Position numbers and translations under genes: made by a program
The notes under the pieces: model-generated
Seen by the model: only the letters and a program-made list of their open reading frames with translations
What the model was told of the DNA's origin: nothing
Databases searched by the model: none
NCBI GenBank assembly: GCA_949296525.1
Contig: CASFOP010000003.1
Span: 124,001-188,000 of the forward strand
DNA length: 64,000 nt
Reading direction: 5' to 3'
From: an uncultured bacterium
GTDB taxonomy: Bacteria; Elusimicrobiota; Elusimicrobia; Elusimicrobiales; Elusimicrobiaceae
Shown here: piece after piece, positions 62,351-64,000 of the stretch
Numbering within the stretch: the first letter of the stretch is position 1
Layout of the letters: each line of letters opens with the position of its first letter

Positions 62351-63376
62351 ATGAAAACTATATTTTTTGACGTAGACAAAATTACCCGCGATTATCTGGA
62401 AAAACAGCAAATCTGCACGGGGGACACCGTGCTGCTGCCCGAAAGCATGGAAAATATTTCACAGCAGCAATATGAACAAATCAAAGACGCGGAAATTATT
62501 TCCGTCTTTGTGCATACCGCGCTGAAAATGAATAAAGAATCTTTGGACCGTTACCCCAAACTCAAACTCATTGCCACGCGTTCTACGGGGTTTGACCACA
62601 TTGATTTAAATTATTGTAAAGAACGCGGTATAGAAGTGGTCAATGTCCCCAAATACGGAGAGGCTACCGTGGCGGAATTTACCTTCGGCACGCTGCTGGC
62701 GCTGGCGCGGCACATTATTCAGGCACGCACGGATATGAAAAACAATTTTGTGCGCATGAACGAATACATCGGCTTTGACCTCTACGGCCACACCATCGGC
62801 ATTATCGGCACGGGGGCCATCGGCCGCCACGTGGCCAAACTGGCGCGCGGCTTCGGCATGGACGTGCTGGCCTATGACCTCTACCCCAATGAGGAGTTCC
62901 AGCGCATTTACAATATTCATTATGTCGGGCTGGACGAGCTGTACGCCAAATCCGACGTAATTACCCTGCACGCACCGGCCACCAAAGAAAACTATCATCT
63001 GCTTAATGACGAAGCTTTCAAAAAAATGAAAGACGGCGTCATTATTTTAAACACTGCACGCGGCAGCCTGGTGGACCCCGAAGCCCTTTACCGCGCGCTG
63101 ACCCACGGCAAAGTGAAAGGGGCCGCGTTGGACGTGCTGGAAAACGAAGATTTTATTATTCATGACGATATTATTTTAAAATCGCAGGACATTCCCATAG
63201 ACTACGCCATGAATACCATTATCAACGCACGTTTAATGCAAATGAAAAACGTACTGATTACGCCGCACATTGCATTTAACTCCGTGGATGCGGTGCACCG
63301 CATTTTGCACACCACGCTGGAAAACATTAACCATTTCTGCAGCGGGCAGGTGCAAAACTCCGTGCTGAAAAAATAA
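62351..63376 (+). CDS. D-lactate dehydrogenase-like 2-hydroxyacid dehydrogenase
   Basis: A 341-residue NAD-dependent D-2-hydroxyacid dehydrogenase. It has ATRSTGFDHIDLNYC, the Rossmann loop IIGTGAIGRHVAKLARGFGM, the catalytic Arg in NTARGSLVDPEAL, the Glu in LDVLENEDF and the His in ITPHIAFNS. The internal IDYAMNTIINARLMQMKNVLIT stretch fits fermentative D-LDH, which would regenerate NAD during glycolysis. It has a strong AAGGGGGAA ribosome site. cysK follows after 9 bases. Confidence 0.9.
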   Translation: MKTIFFDVDKITRDYLEKQQICTGDTVLLPESMENISQQQYEQIKDAEIISVFVHTALKMNKESLDRYPKLKLIATRSTGFDHIDLNYCKERGIEVVNVPKYGEATVAEFTFGTLLALARHIIQARTDMKNNFVRMNEYIGFDLYGHTIGIIGTGAIGRHVAKLARGFGMDVLAYDLYPNEEFQRIYNIHYVGLDELYAKSDVITLHAPATKENYHLLNDEAFKKMKDGVIILNTARGSLVDPEALYRALTHGKVKGAALDVLENEDFIIHDDIILKSQDIPIDYAMNTIINARLMQMKNVLITPHIAFNSVDAVHRILHTTLENINHFCSGQVQNSVLKK

Positions 63377-63385
63377 GGAGGTTTT

Positions 63386-64000
63386 ATGCAATATGCCGCC
63401 GATTTAACCCAGCTGATAGGCCATACGCCGCTGGTGCGCATTAATAAATTAAATGCAGGGCCGGGCACTCTGTACGCCAAGCTGGAAATGTTTAATCCAT
63501 ACAGCGTCAAAGACCGCCCTGCGCTGGCCATGCTGCAAGCCGCCGAAAAAAGCGGCCTGCTGCATAAAGGCGACACCATTGTGGAGCCAACCAGCGGCAA
63601 CACGGGCATTGCGCTGGCTTTCCTCTGCGCGGTCAAGGGGTATCACATGATCTTGGTCATGCCGGAAAACATGAGCCCCGAGCGTGTCAAACTCGTGCGC
63701 GCGCTGGGAGCGCGGGTGGAACTGACGCCTGCGGTGCAGGGCATGAAAGGGGCCATAGCCAAAGCGCAGGAACTGTTAAAACAAATCCCCAACGCCTATT
63801 CGCCCAATCAGTTTGACAACCCTAATAATCCCGCCGCGCACGCCCAAACGGGCCGCGAAATAGACGAAGCGCTGGACGGCAAAGCGGATATTTTTGTGGC
63901 CGGCGTGGGTACGGGCGGCACGATTACGGGCGTAGGACGGTATTTAAAAAAGAAAAACCCCAACACCCAAATCATCGCCGTGGAGCCGGCAGATTCGGCC
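63386..64000 (+). CDS. cysK: Cysteine synthase A (O-acetylserine sulfhydrylase), 3'-truncated by the window edge
   Basis: The first 205 codons are present and open to the end of the window. PLP-dependent, makes cysteine from O-acetylserine and sulfide. It shows IGHTPLVRINKLN, the PLP lysine in NPYSVKDRPA, the substrate loop EPTSGNTGIALAF, the QFDNPNNPAAH segment and the phosphate loop GVGTGGTITGVGRYL. The AAGGAGG site lies 5 bases before the ATG. Confidence 0.95.
   Translation, partial: MQYAADLTQLIGHTPLVRINKLNAGPGTLYAKLEMFNPYSVKDRPALAMLQAAEKSGLLHKGDTIVEPTSGNTGIALAFLCAVKGYHMILVMPENMSPERVKLVRALGARVELTPAVQGMKGAIAKAQELLKQIPNAYSPNQFDNPNNPAAHAQTGREIDEALDGKADIFVAGVGTGGTITGVGRYLKKKNPNTQIIAVEPADSA

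Overview
The window looks like a chromosomal segment of a Gram-negative, fermentative, host- or gut-associated bacterium, most likely an Elusimicrobiota (Elusimicrobium-like) lineage. This is inference. It rests on several type IV pilin-like genes with near-identical class III leaders scattered among housekeeping genes, an LPS-type outer membrane (LpxB, LptD, Tol-Pal, RND efflux), a ferredoxin-dependent 2-oxoacid oxidoreductase and a D-lactate dehydrogenase. No phage, insertion sequence or CRISPR array was seen.

Layout. Bases 1-4121 (+): 3' part of lpxB, a short Rel enzyme, a small zinc-ribbon membrane protein and a POT peptide transporter. Bases 4329-21485 (+): a tightly packed run with many ATGA overlaps: tpiA, deoC, a 1055-residue DnaA-like AAA+ protein with a long disordered region, two LPP20/FlgT-like lipoproteins, comM, dprA, topA, a Xer recombinase, a ROK kinase, lptD, tdk and two RDD proteins. 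Bases 21693-25943 (-): tolB, a CpoB-like gene and pal behind a near-consensus promoter, then gatB. Bases 25979-29721: a MurJ-like flippase (+) converging on two glycosyltransferases (-). Bases 29868-42776: the accessory heart of the window. It holds five intact pilin genes and one pilin pseudogene (all -), four tRNAs, a C39-like protease plus solute-binding lipoprotein pair, lysS, a Kor/Vor operon, a free-methionine sulfoxide reductase and a tandem array of structured repeats. Bases 42777-50306: mutL and mutS (-), tRNA-Tyr (+), alaS (-). Bases 50394-52818 (+): HAD hydrolase, small membrane protein, lipid kinase, nuclease. Bases 52985-61486 (-): purB-purA and an AcrAB-TolC-type operon with a TetR-like operator. 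Bases 61676-64000 (+): maltose-type acetyltransferase, D-lactate dehydrogenase and the 5' part of cysK.

How it fits together. The pilins with ComM and DprA suggest natural transformation or pilus-based adhesion. The most striking signals are regulatory. All five intact pilin genes have a homopolymeric T tract (9, 10 or 12 T) between a -35-like and a -10-like element, which looks like a phase-variation design. In three of them the start codon lies in the loop of a 17-18 bp inverted repeat. Several genes (mutS, the fRMsr gene, a small membrane protein, the acetyltransferase and four pilins) have a -10 element 5-6 nt before the ATG and no Shine-Dalgarno sequence, suggesting leaderless mRNAs. A three-unit tandem repeat of about 184 bp between mutL and a pilin gene forms nested stems whose sequence differs between units while base pairing is kept. 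It is the best candidate for an undescribed element.
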